Positions 1 through 10,579 are shown, counted from the stretch's first letter. The stretch: DNA of 64,000 bases from Burkholderiaceae bacterium (GCA_024235895.1 JACKLM010000004.1:248001-312000), one strand, 5' to 3'. Numbers and translations: made by a program. Notes: generated by a model not told the origin, from the letters alone.

Positions 1-1366
1 TTGCGTGGTCGAGCTGGATCTGCGCCCGCAGGTCGGCGCCGGCGTGCTGCTGGTGAAACCGCAGCCCGTTGCTGCCTGCCAGCTTGGCCTGCCGCACCGC
101 GGCCTCGGCGTGGGTGAGCAGCTCGTCGGCGTTGCGACCGTGTGCCGGGCACAGCGCGATGCCGATGCTGCAGGTCAAGGTGAACGGCTGGTCGTCGGCT
201 TGCCACGGGCGCGCGACCGCGGCCAGGACGCGGGCCGCGGCCGCCTCGGCTGCGGCGGCATCGGCGTGGCGCAGCAGAAGCGCGAACTGGTCGCCGCCGG
301 TGCGCGCGATCTGGTCGGCCTGACGCAAGCCGCGGCGGATGCGCTCGCCGGCATCGCGTAGCACGCGGTCGCCGTGCTCGTAGCCCAGGCTGTCGTTGAT
401 GCGGCGGAAGCGGTCCAGGTCGATCACCAGCAGCGCGAAGGCGTCACCCGTGTGGCGCATGGAGCGCACCGCCTGTTCGATCTGCGCGGCCATGTGCAGC
501 CGGTTGGGCAGGCCGGTCAGCGCGTCGTGACGTGCCAGGGCGTCGATGCGGTCGTGGGCGCGCAACCGCTCGGTCAGGTCGCGAAACGAGTAAACGCGCC
601 CGATCGCGCGGCCGGCGCTCTCCAGCGGCCGCGCGACGCGCTCGAGCACCAGCCCGGAGACGAGCTCGATGCGATCGGTGGCGGCCAGCGACGCCGCGTC
701 CCTCAAGGTCTCCAGGCGCCTTGCCTGCGTCTTGCCGTCGCGCACCGCGCGGTTCATCCAGGCGAGGACGTCGGCGCCACGTCCAACTTCGGCCAGCTCC
801 GGCGGCAGCGCCCACAGCTCGGCGAAGCGGCGGTTGAAGCCGCGCACCTCCCCGTCCAGCCCGGTCACGAGGATGCCGTCGGCGGTGGCCTCCAGCGTCG
901 CCCGCAGCTCGGCCAGCGCATCGGCCAGCTCGGCGCGCGCCTGCTGGGTCTCGCTGAGGTCCTGCAGCGCGACCAGGCATGCTGCGGGCGCCGCGCCATC
1001 GCTGCGGTGCAGCGGCCGGGCGACCCGGCGCAGGTGGCGGATGCCGCCCTCCGCGGTCGCGAGCACGGTATGCGAGTCCAGCGGCTCGGGAGGGCGACCC
1101 GCCGCCAGCAACCTGCGCGCCTCGGCCCACCAGGCGAGATCCTCGGGGGCGGCGAGAAGGTCCTCGGCGGGTGCGCCGCACAGCGCCCGAGGTTCGCGGC
1201 CGAGCAGCGCACACGCTGCGGCGTTGACGGCGCGCACGCGACACGAAGGCAGCTCGACCAGCCATGCGGCATCGGGCAGCGCCTGAAGCAGCGCCTCCTC
1301 CGGCGACGCCGCCGCGGCGAGGGTGGCGGACGGCGGGGTCGCCAGCGACATCGAGGCGGCGCTCAT
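1..1366 (-). CDS. PAS-PAS-GGDEF signalling protein, 3' end outside window
   Basis: The frame stays open from an ATG at 1366 to the left edge, so about 455 N-terminal residues are visible and the C-terminus is missing. Two PAS-like regions (about residues 20-130 and 140-255) precede a GGDEF domain (about 270-430) containing FALLVIDLDRF and the signature GGDQF at residues 357-361. GGDQF differs from GGDEF/GGEEF, so cyclase activity is doubtful. The text near the edge resembles the linker that leads into an EAL domain in composite proteins, but no EAL domain can be seen. The start ATG overlaps the stop of the HD-GYP gene (ATGA), so the two are probably translationally coupled. It probably acts in cytoplasmic c-di-GMP signalling with PAS-bound input. 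Family assignment is firm; activity is not. Confidence 0.85.
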   Translation of the reverse strand, partial: MSAASMSLATPPSATLAAAASPEEALLQALPDAAWLVELPSCRVRAVNAAACALLGREPRALCGAPAEDLLAAPEDLAWWAEARRLLAAGRPPEPLDSHTVLATAEGGIRHLRRVARPLHRSDGAAPAACLVALQDLSETQQARAELADALAELRATLEATADGILVTGLDGEVRGFNRRFAELWALPPELAEVGRGADVLAWMNRAVRDGKTQARRLETLRDAASLAATDRIELVSGLVLERVARPLESAGRAIGRVYSFRDLTERLRAHDRIDALARHDALTGLPNRLHMAAQIEQAVRSMRHTGDAFALLVIDLDRFRRINDSLGYEHGDRVLRDAGERIRRGLRQADQIARTGGDQFALLLRHADAAAAEAAAARVLAAVARPWQADDQPFTLTCSIGIALCPAHGRNADELLTHAEAAVRQAKLAGSNGLRFHQQHAGADLRAQIQLDHA

Positions 1367-2805
1367 TGCGCAGCGCCCCTGCCGCCCAGGCTCCGGGTGT
1401 GGATCGACGCCACCTGGTGGCCACCGAGGGGCTTCGGTGCAGCCGTCTCCTTCAGGGCGCCATCGTGCGCGCCGTCAGCCGACCGCGCCTGTCGGTCGTC
1501 GGGCTCGCCCGAACCGCAGGTGGCCGGGCCGCGCGACTCGAAGAAATAGGTCAGTCGCGCACATGGGACGAGGTCGTGCCGCGCCGCCGGCGGCAGCGCC
1601 TCGGCGTGCAGGCTGCGGCGTATGCCCAGGCCGTCGGCCGTGGCCAGGTCGAGCAGCGGCGCGTCGTCGGGGCGGCGGTGCGGATCGTGCACGCGTACAC
1701 AGGGCTTGAGCGGGCGGCACGCGTCGCTGGCGACGACGACGCCCAGACGCCCGTCGCTGAGCTCGACCAGCGAACCCGGGGGATAGACGCCCATCAGCCG
1801 CACGAAGGCGGCCAGCGTCGTCGGGTCGTCCCGACCCTGCCCGGCGCGGAAGAGGGCCGCCATCGCCTCGTGCGGTGTCAGGGCCGCGCCTGCGCGCGGC
1901 GGGTTGCACAGGTTGTCGTAGCGATCGACGAGCGAGACGATCCGCGCCGCCAGCGCGATGCGGTCGGCACCAAGCCCCTGCGGGAACCCGCTGCCGTCGT
2001 CGCGCTCGTGGTGCTGGGCGACCACGGTCAGAGCAGGCGCGGCAAGTCCCATGCGTTGGCCGAGCCGCACGCCCAAGGCGACGTGGTCGCGGTAGCCGCG
2101 TACCCTGTCGGGGTCCGCCCCGGCCGCCGGCGCGGCGTGAAGCCGCTCGGGAAGCTCGAGCTTGCCGATGTCGTGCAGCAGGGCGCCGACACCGAGGTCG
2201 AACATCTCGTCGCCGGCGAGGCCGAGGCCGCGGCCGAGCAGCAGAGCGACAACGGCGACGTTCATGCCATGCGTGGTCGAACGATCCCCGTCTGCGTCGG
2301 CGAGCAGCCGGATGCAGGCCTGGTCGTCGCCGAGCAGACGATCCACGAGTGCACGCGACAGTGCACCGGCCTGAACTCCGGCACGATCCGGCGCCGTGCG
2401 GGCGCCGCGAAAGATCTCGTGCAGCTCGCCCCGGGCCTGCGCGTACTGACGCTGCAGCCGATGCTGGGCCTCGTGCGGTGCATCCGGCGGTAACGGTCCG
2501 GTCGCCGGTGCATCCGGGCGGGGCGCCCCGGACGCGACACCGTCAGCGGCCGTGTCGTCCGCCGCGTGCGCGTCCTCAGCGACCGTGACGATCGCGCAGG
2601 CCTCGTCGACCGTGACATCGCCGGCAGGCCGGCTTCGGTCCGGAGACCATCGGACCTGCTTCAACCCCAGACCACGGATGGTCGCGATCTGCTCGGCCGA
2701 CGTGATCTGGAAGCTCGATCGCGGAAACGGATGGCGCATCCACGCCAAGTCGAGATGGACGTACATCCCGACCCGGAGATCCTGCGTGGCGACAATCTGG
2801 TCCAT
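1363..2805 (-). CDS. HD-GYP domain c-di-GMP phosphodiesterase with DUF3391 N-terminus
   Basis: The product is 480 residues. The N-terminus (VATQDLRVGMYVHLDLAWM) is the DUF3391 region that commonly precedes HD-GYP domains. The metal-binding HD motif is seen in LLHDIGKLELP, and the GYP loop appears as HHERDDGSGFP, an accepted GFP variant. HD-GYP enzymes hydrolyse c-di-GMP. I chose ATG 2805 because it sits directly before the conserved DUF3391 start; in-frame codons further upstream (for example 2907) would add a low-complexity tail and approach the divergent thiolase gene. The stop overlaps the start of the PAS-GGDEF gene by ATGA. Pairing a phosphodiesterase with a GGDEF protein in one transcript suggests local control of one c-di-GMP pool. 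Confidence 0.88.
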   Translation of the reverse strand: MDQIVATQDLRVGMYVHLDLAWMRHPFPRSSFQITSAEQIATIRGLGLKQVRWSPDRSRPAGDVTVDEACAIVTVAEDAHAADDTAADGVASGAPRPDAPATGPLPPDAPHEAQHRLQRQYAQARGELHEIFRGARTAPDRAGVQAGALSRALVDRLLGDDQACIRLLADADGDRSTTHGMNVAVVALLLGRGLGLAGDEMFDLGVGALLHDIGKLELPERLHAAPAAGADPDRVRGYRDHVALGVRLGQRMGLAAPALTVVAQHHERDDGSGFPQGLGADRIALAARIVSLVDRYDNLCNPPRAGAALTPHEAMAALFRAGQGRDDPTTLAAFVRLMGVYPPGSLVELSDGRLGVVVASDACRPLKPCVRVHDPHRRPDDAPLLDLATADGLGIRRSLHAEALPPAARHDLVPCARLTYFFESRGPATCGSGEPDDRQARSADGAHDGALKETAAPKPLGGHQVASIHTRSLGGRGAAQ

Positions 2806-2932
2806 GGCTGGCGCGTGGGCGTGGGCGGGCTGCCGGAGCGGCCCGTTCGTCGGAGTTTCGGCCGCCGCCGGCCCGACTTGAGGGCCGCTTCGCCGCACGG
2901 CTACCATCTCCGCCCCGGACCGGAGCGATGCC

Positions 2933-4138
<1,206 letters not shown>

Positions 4139-4150
4139 AGCTTAGTCAGG

Positions 4151-4175
4151 TGGGGCCAGGTCACTTCTGACCCCA
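4151..4175. terminator. inverted repeat between convergent genes, likely bidirectional terminator
   Basis: TGGGGCCAG and CTGACCCCA form a 9-base stem with one G-T type mismatch around a 7-base loop. It lies in the 44-base gap between the thiolase stop and the stop of the convergent response-regulator gene. No long T run follows, so termination strength is uncertain. Confidence 0.45.
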
Positions 4176-4182
4176 CGTCACT

Positions 4183-4992
4183 TCACATTCCCTTGAACAA
4201 CCCCGCATAGCTTCGGCTGACCTCGAGCTTCTCGGGGTGGCCCTTGACCTGGACGATCTGGCGGCCGCGGAAGTCGCGCGTCACCTCGGCGATGGCCTTG
4301 ACGTTGACCAGCGTGCTGCGGTGGATCTGCCAGAACTGCGCCGGGTCGAGCTCGTCGACCAGCTCCTTGATCGGCTTTCGGATCAGCGCCTCGACGCGCG
4401 CCGTCTGCACCCGCGTGTATTTCTCGTCGCTGATGAAGAACAGCACCTCGTCGATCGGGATCATCTGGATCGTGCTGCCGACTCCGGCCTGGATCCACTG
4501 CAGTCGAGGCGGCGCGCGCTCGGGCTCCAGCCGTGCGGTCAGCTCGTGCAGCAGCCTCTGCAGCGGCACGCCCCCGCCCTCGTCGGGGGTGCCGCGCAGC
4601 GCCAGCCGCTCGCGCAGGCGGTCGACCGTGCGTTGCAGCCGCTCGCGCTCGGCGGGCTTGAGCACGTAGTCGACCGCACCCTGCTCGAAGGCCTGCACCG
4701 CGTACTCGTCGTAGGCGGTGATGAAGACGACCTCGGGCAGGCAGGCGTCGGCACCCCGTGGCAGCTGCGCGATCTCGCGCGCGGCCTCGATGCCGGTCAG
4801 CCCGGGCATGCGGATGTCGAGGAAGACGATGTCCGGATCATGGGCCGCCACCAGGTCGACCGCCTCGCGGCCGTTGCGCGCCTCGGCGACGATCTGCAGC
4901 TCGGGCCAGGTCTGGGCCAGCCGCGCGCGCAACTGCTCTCGCATCAGCCGCTCGTCGTCGGCGATCACGGCGCGCGGCGCGGCGGCATTCAT
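4183..4992 (-). CDS. LytTR-family response regulator (AlgR/LytR-like)
   Basis: The 269-residue product has a CheY-like receiver (acidic pair ADDE at 11-14, phospho-acceptor Asp59 in IVFLDIRMPG, Lys in YVLKPAE) and a C-terminal LytTR DNA-binding domain (about 165-265, with FFISDEKYTRV, FWQIHRSTLVNV and LEVSRSYAGLFKG). Such proteins bind DNA as the output of LytS-type kinases. I chose ATG 4992, which overlaps the stop of the upstream small membrane protein (ATGA), over a longer in-frame start at 5037 that would run deep into that gene. It is the last gene of a three-gene unit with the kinase encoded at 5393-6914. Targets cannot be read from the sequence. Confidence 0.92.
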   Translation of the reverse strand: MNAAAPRAVIADDERLMREQLRARLAQTWPELQIVAEARNGREAVDLVAAHDPDIVFLDIRMPGLTGIEAAREIAQLPRGADACLPEVVFITAYDEYAVQAFEQGAVDYVLKPAERERLQRTVDRLRERLALRGTPDEGGGVPLQRLLHELTARLEPERAPPRLQWIQAGVGSTIQMIPIDEVLFFISDEKYTRVQTARVEALIRKPIKELVDELDPAQFWQIHRSTLVNVKAIAEVTRDFRGRQIVQVKGHPEKLEVSRSYAGLFKGM

Positions 4993-5396
4993 GGGCGCAT
5001 CGTAGGCGATGGCCGCAGCGCGCGCCACAGCAGCCATGCGATCAGCGCGAGGGGTGACAGCACGAGCGCGATCGCCGCCGCCACCGCGGCCAGCGGCAGC
5101 AGCGCCAGCAGCAGCGCCGCGCCGACCGTGATCAGCACCGCCAGCGGTACCGCGACGGCCAGCGTCAGCGCGACCAGCAGCAGGCCGGATGCGAGCGCGA
5201 GCCGCTGGGCCGGCTCCAGCGCCGACAGGTCGAGGTCGTGCAGCACCTCCTCGCCGTCGACACGCAGGCTCAGCGGCAGCACGCCGACGCTGTCGATCGC
5301 CTGCCCCAGCAGCACCAGCGTGCCGGCGGCGAGCACCGCCAGCGTGACCAGAACGAGCGGCCAGCGGCGGCGGCGCGAGGTCGGGGCGTCGCTCAT
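4989..5396 (-). CDS. small membrane protein between sensor kinase and regulator
   Basis: This 135-residue protein has an Arg-rich N-terminus, one membrane span (about 13-32), a short extracytoplasmic stretch with IDSVGVLPLSLRVDGEEVLH, and two or three further hydrophobic spans to the C-terminus. It is not a family I can name. Both ends overlap neighbours by ATGA (kinase stop and this start; this stop and the regulator start), so its synthesis should be coupled to the two-component pair. That suggests an accessory subunit or signal modulator of the kinase, which is inference from position only. Confidence 0.75.
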   Translation of the reverse strand: MSDAPTSRRRRWPLVLVTLAVLAAGTLVLLGQAIDSVGVLPLSLRVDGEEVLHDLDLSALEPAQRLALASGLLLVALTLAVAVPLAVLITVGAALLLALLPLAAVAAAIALVLSPLALIAWLLWRALRPSPTMRP

Positions 5397-6914
5397 GGGC
5401 CGTCCGCGCCGGCCGCGTCCGCTGCGGCTGCCGCCGCCACCGTCCGGTAGGGGACGGTGATCGTCGCCACCGTGCCGCCGGCCGGGTTCTCGGTCAGGGT
5501 GAGCGCCGCCTTCGAGCCGTACAGCAGCTGCAGCCGCTCGCGGATATTGGCCAGCCCGACGCCGGTGCCGGCGGTCGCCGCGCGCCCGAAGCCCATGCCG
5601 GTGTCGGCGACGCTGAGCGCGAGCTTGCCGTGCACGATCTCGGCCTTGACGCGCAGCCGGCCGCCCTCGGGCTTGGGCTCCAGCCCGTGCTTGACCGCGT
5701 TCTCGACCAGGGTCTGGATCATCATCGGCGGGAACTCGGCCGAGTGCAGCCCCTCGGGGACGTCGATCTCGGTCGCGAGCCGCTCCTCCATGCGGACCTT
5801 GAGGATCTCGAGGTAGGGCCGGATCACCGCCAGCTCGCGCCCGAGGTCGCGCACCGTGCCGGCGCCGCCGTTGCCGCTGGCCTCGCGCATCGACGGCATG
5901 CTCGCGCGCAGCAGCGCGATCAGGTTCTTCTGCATCTGGCTGGCGCGTGGCGGGTCGGTCTCGATCAGGTGGTCGATGCTGGCCAGCGTGTTGAACAGGA
6001 AGTGCGGCTCGACCTGCGCCTGCATCGCCGCCATGCGCGCCTCGACGACCTGGCGCCTGAGCGACTCGGCCTCCGCCGTCTCGGTCGCCTGCGCCGCCTT
6101 CACCTCGGCCTGGATGCGGCCCTTGTAGACCAGCTTGACGATCGCCGAGGCGAAGATCCAGATCAGCGCCAGCTGCGGCAGGAAGTCCCCCCAGTGGACG
6201 ACGCGCTTGCGGGTGACCTTGCGTGTCGAGCCGGCCAGCCCGGCATCCTGGATCGCCTGCCGCGCCTGCAACACCGCTTCGCGCGCGGCGCGCTGGGCGT
6301 CGCGCACCACGGCGTCGACCTTGGCGCGGGTCGCGTCGGCGCGGCCGGATCCCGGCGGCGCGGCGCCGCCGCCGGCGGCAGCGCCGGGTTCGGCCGTCGA
6401 GGCCCCGCCAGCGGCTGCGCTCGCCCGCAGGCGGGGCCGCGGGTGCCGCCGGCGGGGCCGGCGCCGGGCCGGGTTCGCGCGCGGATTCGCGACGGCGGAT
6501 CCGGATCCCGCGCTCGTCGATCGAGATGTCGACGCCTTCGCCGGCGCTGCCGTCGGCGCCCGACTTCTCGATCCGGATCGACGGCCCGGCGCCAGTCCCG
6601 GTGCCCTCCTTCGCGGCCGGTGGCGCCGACGCCGCAGCGGGCGTGCGCCCCTCGGGCGCCGGCGGCGGGTCGGGCAGGTCGGGCAGGTCCGGCAACCGGA
6701 TCGGCTCGTCGACGGTCTCGGTCACCGTGTAGCGGAACGGCGGCAGCGACGAGGTGATCCCGGCCACGATCATCAGCAGGATCGATAGCAGGAAGAAGCG
6801 CTTCCAGCTGATCGAGACCAGCCAGCTCGCATAGCGGTGGAACGCGCCGACGAAGGCGGCACCGAGGCCGCGCCAGCGGCCGCCGGGAGCGGACGGGAGG
6901 GTGCCGGTGTTCAT
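5393..6914 (-). pseudogene. LytS/AlgZ-type sensor histidine kinase with one frameshift
   Basis: Two frames together give one kinase. The first (from ATG 6914) has a membrane span, LLSILLMIVAGITSSL, and a long Pro/Ala/Gly-rich linker. The second (recognisable from about 6400 to 5393) has a second span (LIWIFASAIVKLVYKG), the His_kinase motif VEPHFLFNTLASIDHL with its phospho-acceptor His, the N box LVENAVKHGLEP, and a glycine-rich ATP lid (GTGVGLANIRERL). The change of frame falls in the low-complexity linker at about 6400-6440 and equals one extra base or two missing bases. The catalytic part could also start alone at GTG 6310. A sequencing error in GC repeats is as likely as real inactivation, because the rest looks conserved. 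Its stop overlaps the next gene (ATGA). Confidence 0.75.
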
Positions 6915-7165
6915 CGCCGTGGGCCGGGGTCGGGTTGGACCATGCGGCGACTGTAGCGAGCGCCCGCGCCGCGGGCACCCGGGTCGCGACGGGCCGCGGC
7001 CGCCGCGCGACAGGCTGCGTCGCCGCCCGACGGAGCGGCGGCGCCCCGAGCCACCTGGGCAGGCGGTCTCCCCGCATGATCCCGCGCGAGCGCCGACGAT
7101 ACCGCCCCGGGCCCTAAAATCCCCGGTTTGCCCGCAGCCTGCGGGCGCGCGCGAAAGGTCGATCC
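6915..7165. promoter_or_regulatory. divergent intergenic region with candidate yajC promoter
   Basis: This 251-base gap separates the kinase operon from yajC. The only clear promoter-like string is TAAAAT at about 7114-7119 within a less GC-rich patch, which could be the -10 element for yajC; no convincing -35 is seen. No RNA gene or conserved ORF is recognised here, and the tgt gene that often precedes yajC is absent. Confidence 0.35.
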
Positions 7166-7492
7166 GTGTTCATTGCCAACGCCTATGCCCAGGGAGCCCC
7201 CGCCGACGGCGGCTCGTCGCTGCTCAGCCTGCTGCCGCTGGTGCTGATGTTCGTGGTGCTGTACTTCATCATGATCCGCCCGCAGATGAAGCGCCAGAAG
7301 GAGCACAAGGCCATGATCGAGGCGCTGGCCAAGGGCGACGAGGTGGTGCTCGGCGGCGGCGTGCTCGGCCGCGTGACCAAGCTCGGCGAGGCCTATGTCC
7401 ACGTCGAGGTGGCGCCCAATGTCGAGCTGCAGGTGCAGCGGCCGGCGGTGATGCAGGTGCTGCCCAAGGGCACCTTCGTCGCCACGAAGTAG
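7166..7492 (+). CDS. yajC: Sec translocon accessory protein YajC
   Basis: The 108-residue product has one transmembrane helix (about 22-42, LLPLVLMFVVLYFIMIRPQM) followed by a basic, charged cytoplasmic domain with the family text RPQMKRQKEHKAMIEAL and GDEVVLGGGVLGRV. YajC joins SecD and SecF in the inner-membrane complex that assists proton-driven protein export. secD and secF follow on the same strand, the usual order. The start codon is GTG or the in-frame codon at 7166, preceded by AAAGG. Length is normal. Confidence 0.95.
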   Translation: MFIANAYAQGAPADGGSSLLSLLPLVLMFVVLYFIMIRPQMKRQKEHKAMIEALAKGDEVVLGGGVLGRVTKLGEAYVHVEVAPNVELQVQRPAVMQVLPKGTFVATK

Positions 7493-7531
7493 AACGCCCG
7501 CTGCCGACCCGTCGGCCGGCCGCGGCGAGCC

Positions 7532-7551
7532 GCCCCGGCCGCGGCCGGGGC
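7532..7551. repeat. perfect 20-base palindrome in the yajC-secD spacer
   Basis: The block reads the same on both strands (GCCCCGGCC GC GGCCGGGGC pattern). It sits in the 144-base yajC-secD gap, which contains no ORF. It could form a strong RNA hairpin that attenuates transcription into secD, but chance palindromes are common in DNA this GC-rich. Confidence 0.3.
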
Positions 7552-7636
7552 GCAGCCGCCCGACCCGCCCGCTGCCCCGTCTGCCCGAGCCGAGCCCCCG
7601 CGTCGCCGCCGCGCGACGCCCGAACGGAAGCCCTCG

Positions 7637-9517
7637 ATGAACCGCTACCCCTGGTGGACCTACGCGTTGCTGGCCTTCGCGCTCGTCGTCGGCGTGCTGT
7701 ACACGGCGCCCAACTTCTTCGGCGAGGCGCCCGCGGTGCAGGTCTCCGCCGGCAAGGTCACGGTCAAGGTCGAGCCCGGCATGGTCAGCCGTGTCGAGCG
7801 GGTGCTGGCCGACGCCGGGCTGCGCGCCGACCTGGTCCAGTACGACGGCAATTCGGTGCGCGCCAGGCTGCCCGATACCGACACCCAGCTCCAGGCGCGG
7901 GACGCGCTGGACAAGGCGCTCAACCCCGACCCTGCCGACCCGAGCTACATCGTCGCGCTCAACCTGGTCTCGCGGTCGCCGGCGTGGATGGCTTCGGTCC
8001 GCGCCCTGCCGATGTACCTGGGGCTGGACCTGCGCGGCGGCGTGCACTTCCTGATGCAGGTCGACGTCGCCGCGGCGCTGGACCGGCGCGCCGAGACGCT
8101 GGCGGGCGACGTGCGCAGCCTGCTGCGCGAGCGCGGAATCCGCCACGCCGGGGTGGCGCGCGACGGCCAGGACCTGCAGGTCCGGTTCCGCGACGCCGCC
8201 ACGCGCGACGAGGCGCTGCGTGTGCTGGACGACCAGCTCGCCGACGTGCAGTGGTCGGCGCAGGGCGGCGACGCCGAGCCGCGCATCGCCGGCGCGCTGC
8301 GCCCGGAGGCCGCGCGCGCGCTGCAGGAGCAGGCACTCAAGCAGAACATCACGACGCTGCAAAACCGCGTCAACGAGCTCGGCGTGGCCGAGCCGGTGAT
8401 CCAGCAGCAGGGGCTGGACCGCGTCGTCGTCCAGCTCCCCGGGGTGCAGGACACCGCCAAGGCCAAGGACATCATCGGCCGCACCGCCACGCTCGAGATC
8501 CGGCTCGTCGACGAGAGCGCGGCGGCGCGCGAGGCCGAGCGCGGTGCGGCGCCGGTGCCGTTCGGCTCCGAGCGCTTCGTCGAGCGCAACGGCCAGCCGC
8601 TGATCGTCAAGCGCGAGGTCATCCTGACCGGCGAGAACCTGACCGACGCCCAGCCCGGCTTCGACAGCCAGACGCAGGAGCCGACCGTCAACCTGACGCT
8701 GGACGCCGCCGGCGCGCGCATCTTCCGCGACGTCACGCGCGCCAACGTCGGCCGCCGGATGGCGATCATCCTGTTCGAGAAGGGCAAGGGCGAGGTCGTC
8801 ACCGCGCCGGTGATCCGCACCGAGATCGGCGGCGGGCGGGTGCAGATCTCCGGCCGCATGACGGTGGCCGAGGCGGGCGACCAGGCGCTGCTGCTGCGCG
8901 CCGGGTCGCTGGCCGCGCCGATGGAGATCATCGAGGAGCGCACGGTCGGCCCGAGCCTGGGGGCGGACAACATCGCCAAGGGCTTCAACAGCGTGCTGTG
9001 GGGGCTGCTCGCGATCGCGGTCTTCATGTCGGCCTACTACATGCTGTTCGGCGTCTTCTCGACCCTGGCGCTGACCTTCAACCTGCTGCTGCTGGTCGCG
9101 GTGCTGTCGATGCTGCAGGCCACGTTGACGCTGCCCGGCATCGCGGCGATGGCGCTGACGCTGGGCATGGCGATCGACGCCAACGTGCTGATCAACGAGC
9201 GCGTGCGCGAGGAGTTGCGCGCCGGGGTACCGCCGCAGACCGCGATCGCCACCGGCTACGAGCGCGCCTGGGGGACGATCCTGGACTCCAACGTGACGAC
9301 GCTGATCGCCGGCGTGGCGCTGCTGGCCTTCGGCTCCGGCCCGGTGCGCGGCTTCGCGGTCGTGCACACGCTGGGGATCCTGACCTCGATGTTCTCGGCC
9401 GTCGTCTTCTCGCGCGGGCTGGTCAACCTGTGGTACGGGCGCCAGCGCAAGCTCAAGTCGGTGTCGATCGGCACCGTCTGGCGGCCCGGGGCCGACAAGA
9501 CCGCGGGCCAGGGCTGA
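7637..9517 (+). CDS. secD: protein translocase subunit SecD
   Basis: The 626-residue product fits beta-proteobacterial SecD. It has an N-terminal helix (about 6-26), a large periplasmic region with the D1 signature LGLDLRGGVHFLMQVD, and five C-terminal spans with ALTLGMAIDANVLINERVREE, the conserved SecD/SecF membrane motif carrying the key Asp. SecD with SecF uses proton flow to pull exported proteins through SecYEG. It lies downstream of yajC and 24 bases before secF, so co-transcription is likely. Start ATG 7637 follows the purine-rich string CGGAAG. Confidence 0.96.
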   Translation: MNRYPWWTYALLAFALVVGVLYTAPNFFGEAPAVQVSAGKVTVKVEPGMVSRVERVLADAGLRADLVQYDGNSVRARLPDTDTQLQARDALDKALNPDPADPSYIVALNLVSRSPAWMASVRALPMYLGLDLRGGVHFLMQVDVAAALDRRAETLAGDVRSLLRERGIRHAGVARDGQDLQVRFRDAATRDEALRVLDDQLADVQWSAQGGDAEPRIAGALRPEAARALQEQALKQNITTLQNRVNELGVAEPVIQQQGLDRVVVQLPGVQDTAKAKDIIGRTATLEIRLVDESAAAREAERGAAPVPFGSERFVERNGQPLIVKREVILTGENLTDAQPGFDSQTQEPTVNLTLDAAGARIFRDVTRANVGRRMAIILFEKGKGEVVTAPVIRTEIGGGRVQISGRMTVAEAGDQALLLRAGSLAAPMEIIEERTVGPSLGADNIAKGFNSVLWGLLAIAVFMSAYYMLFGVFSTLALTFNLLLLVAVLSMLQATLTLPGIAAMALTLGMAIDANVLINERVREELRAGVPPQTAIATGYERAWGTILDSNVTTLIAGVALLAFGSGPVRGFAVVHTLGILTSMFSAVVFSRGLVNLWYGRQRKLKSVSIGTVWRPGADKTAGQG

Positions 9518-9541
9518 CGGGCCGGACAACGGGAGCCGACG

Positions 9542-10579
9542 ATGGAATTCTTCCGCATCCAGCGCGACATCCCGTTCATGCGCCACGCGCTGGTGCTGAA
9601 CGCGATCTCGGTCACCGCCTTCGTGCTGGCGGTCTTCTTCCTCGCCACGCGCGGGCTGCACCTGTCGGTCGAGTTCACCGGCGGCAGCGTGCTGGAGGTG
9701 CAGTATCCGCAGGCGGCGCCGCTGGAGCGCACGCGCGAGGCGGTCGAGCGGCTCGACCTGGGCGAGGTCCAGGTGCAGAACTTCGGCAGCTCGCGCGACG
9801 TGCTGATCCGCCTGCCGGTGCGCGGCGGCGAGAAGCAGGATGCGCTCGCGGCGCGCGCCTTCGACGAGATCTGCCGCGCCGAGGGCGGCACCGTGGCCCA
9901 GAAGGCCTACGTGACCGAGCAGGGCGAGGCCGTCAGCCGCGCCGCCTGCGAGGTCGCCGGCGGCGCCACCGAGCCCGTGCGGCTGATGCGCACCGAGTTC
10001 GTCGGCCCGTCGGTCGGTGCGGAGCTCGCCCGCGACGGCGCGATCGCGCTCGCGTTCACGATCGTCGGCATCATGATCTACCTGGCGCTGCGGTTCGAGT
10101 GGAAATTCTCGGTCGCCGCGATCGTTGCCAACCTGCACGACGTCGTCATCATCCTGGGCTTCTTCGCCTTCTTCCAGTGGGAGTTCTCGCTCGCGGTGCT
10201 GGCGGCGGTGCTGGCGGTGCTGGGCTACTCGGTCAACGAGTCGGTCGTCATCTTCGACCGCATCCGCGAATCCTTCCGCCGCTACCGCAAGATGACGACG
10301 CCGCAGGTGATCGACAACGCGATCACGCGCACGATCAGCCGCACCGTGATCACCCACGGCTCGACCCAGATCATGGTGCTGTCGATGCTGATCTTCGGCG
10401 GCCCGACGCTGCACCACTTCGCGCTCGCGCTGACGATCGGGATCCTGTTCGGGATCTACTCGTCGGTCTTCGTCGCCGCGGCGGTCGCGATGTGGCTGGG
10501 CGTCAAGCGCGAGGACCTGGTCAAGCCGACCGGACGCGAGAACGACCCGAACGACCCGAATGCCGGGGCGGTGGTGTAG
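9542..10579 (+). CDS. secF: protein translocase subunit SecF
   Basis: The 345-residue product has an N-terminal helix (LVLNAISVTAFVLAVFFL), the periplasmic signature VEFTGGSVLEV, and five further membrane spans with the conserved VLGYSVNESVVIFDRIRE and ITRTISRTVITHGSTQI. It pairs with SecD, encoded 24 bases upstream, in the proton-driven export complex. The C-terminus is short and polar (NDPNDPNA). The start has the ribosome-binding string GGGAG. Length and motif order are normal. Confidence 0.96.
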   Translation: MEFFRIQRDIPFMRHALVLNAISVTAFVLAVFFLATRGLHLSVEFTGGSVLEVQYPQAAPLERTREAVERLDLGEVQVQNFGSSRDVLIRLPVRGGEKQDALAARAFDEICRAEGGTVAQKAYVTEQGEAVSRAACEVAGGATEPVRLMRTEFVGPSVGAELARDGAIALAFTIVGIMIYLALRFEWKFSVAAIVANLHDVVIILGFFAFFQWEFSLAVLAAVLAVLGYSVNESVVIFDRIRESFRRYRKMTTPQVIDNAITRTISRTVITHGSTQIMVLSMLIFGGPTLHHFALALTIGILFGIYSSVFVAAAVAMWLGVKREDLVKPTGRENDPNDPNAGAVV

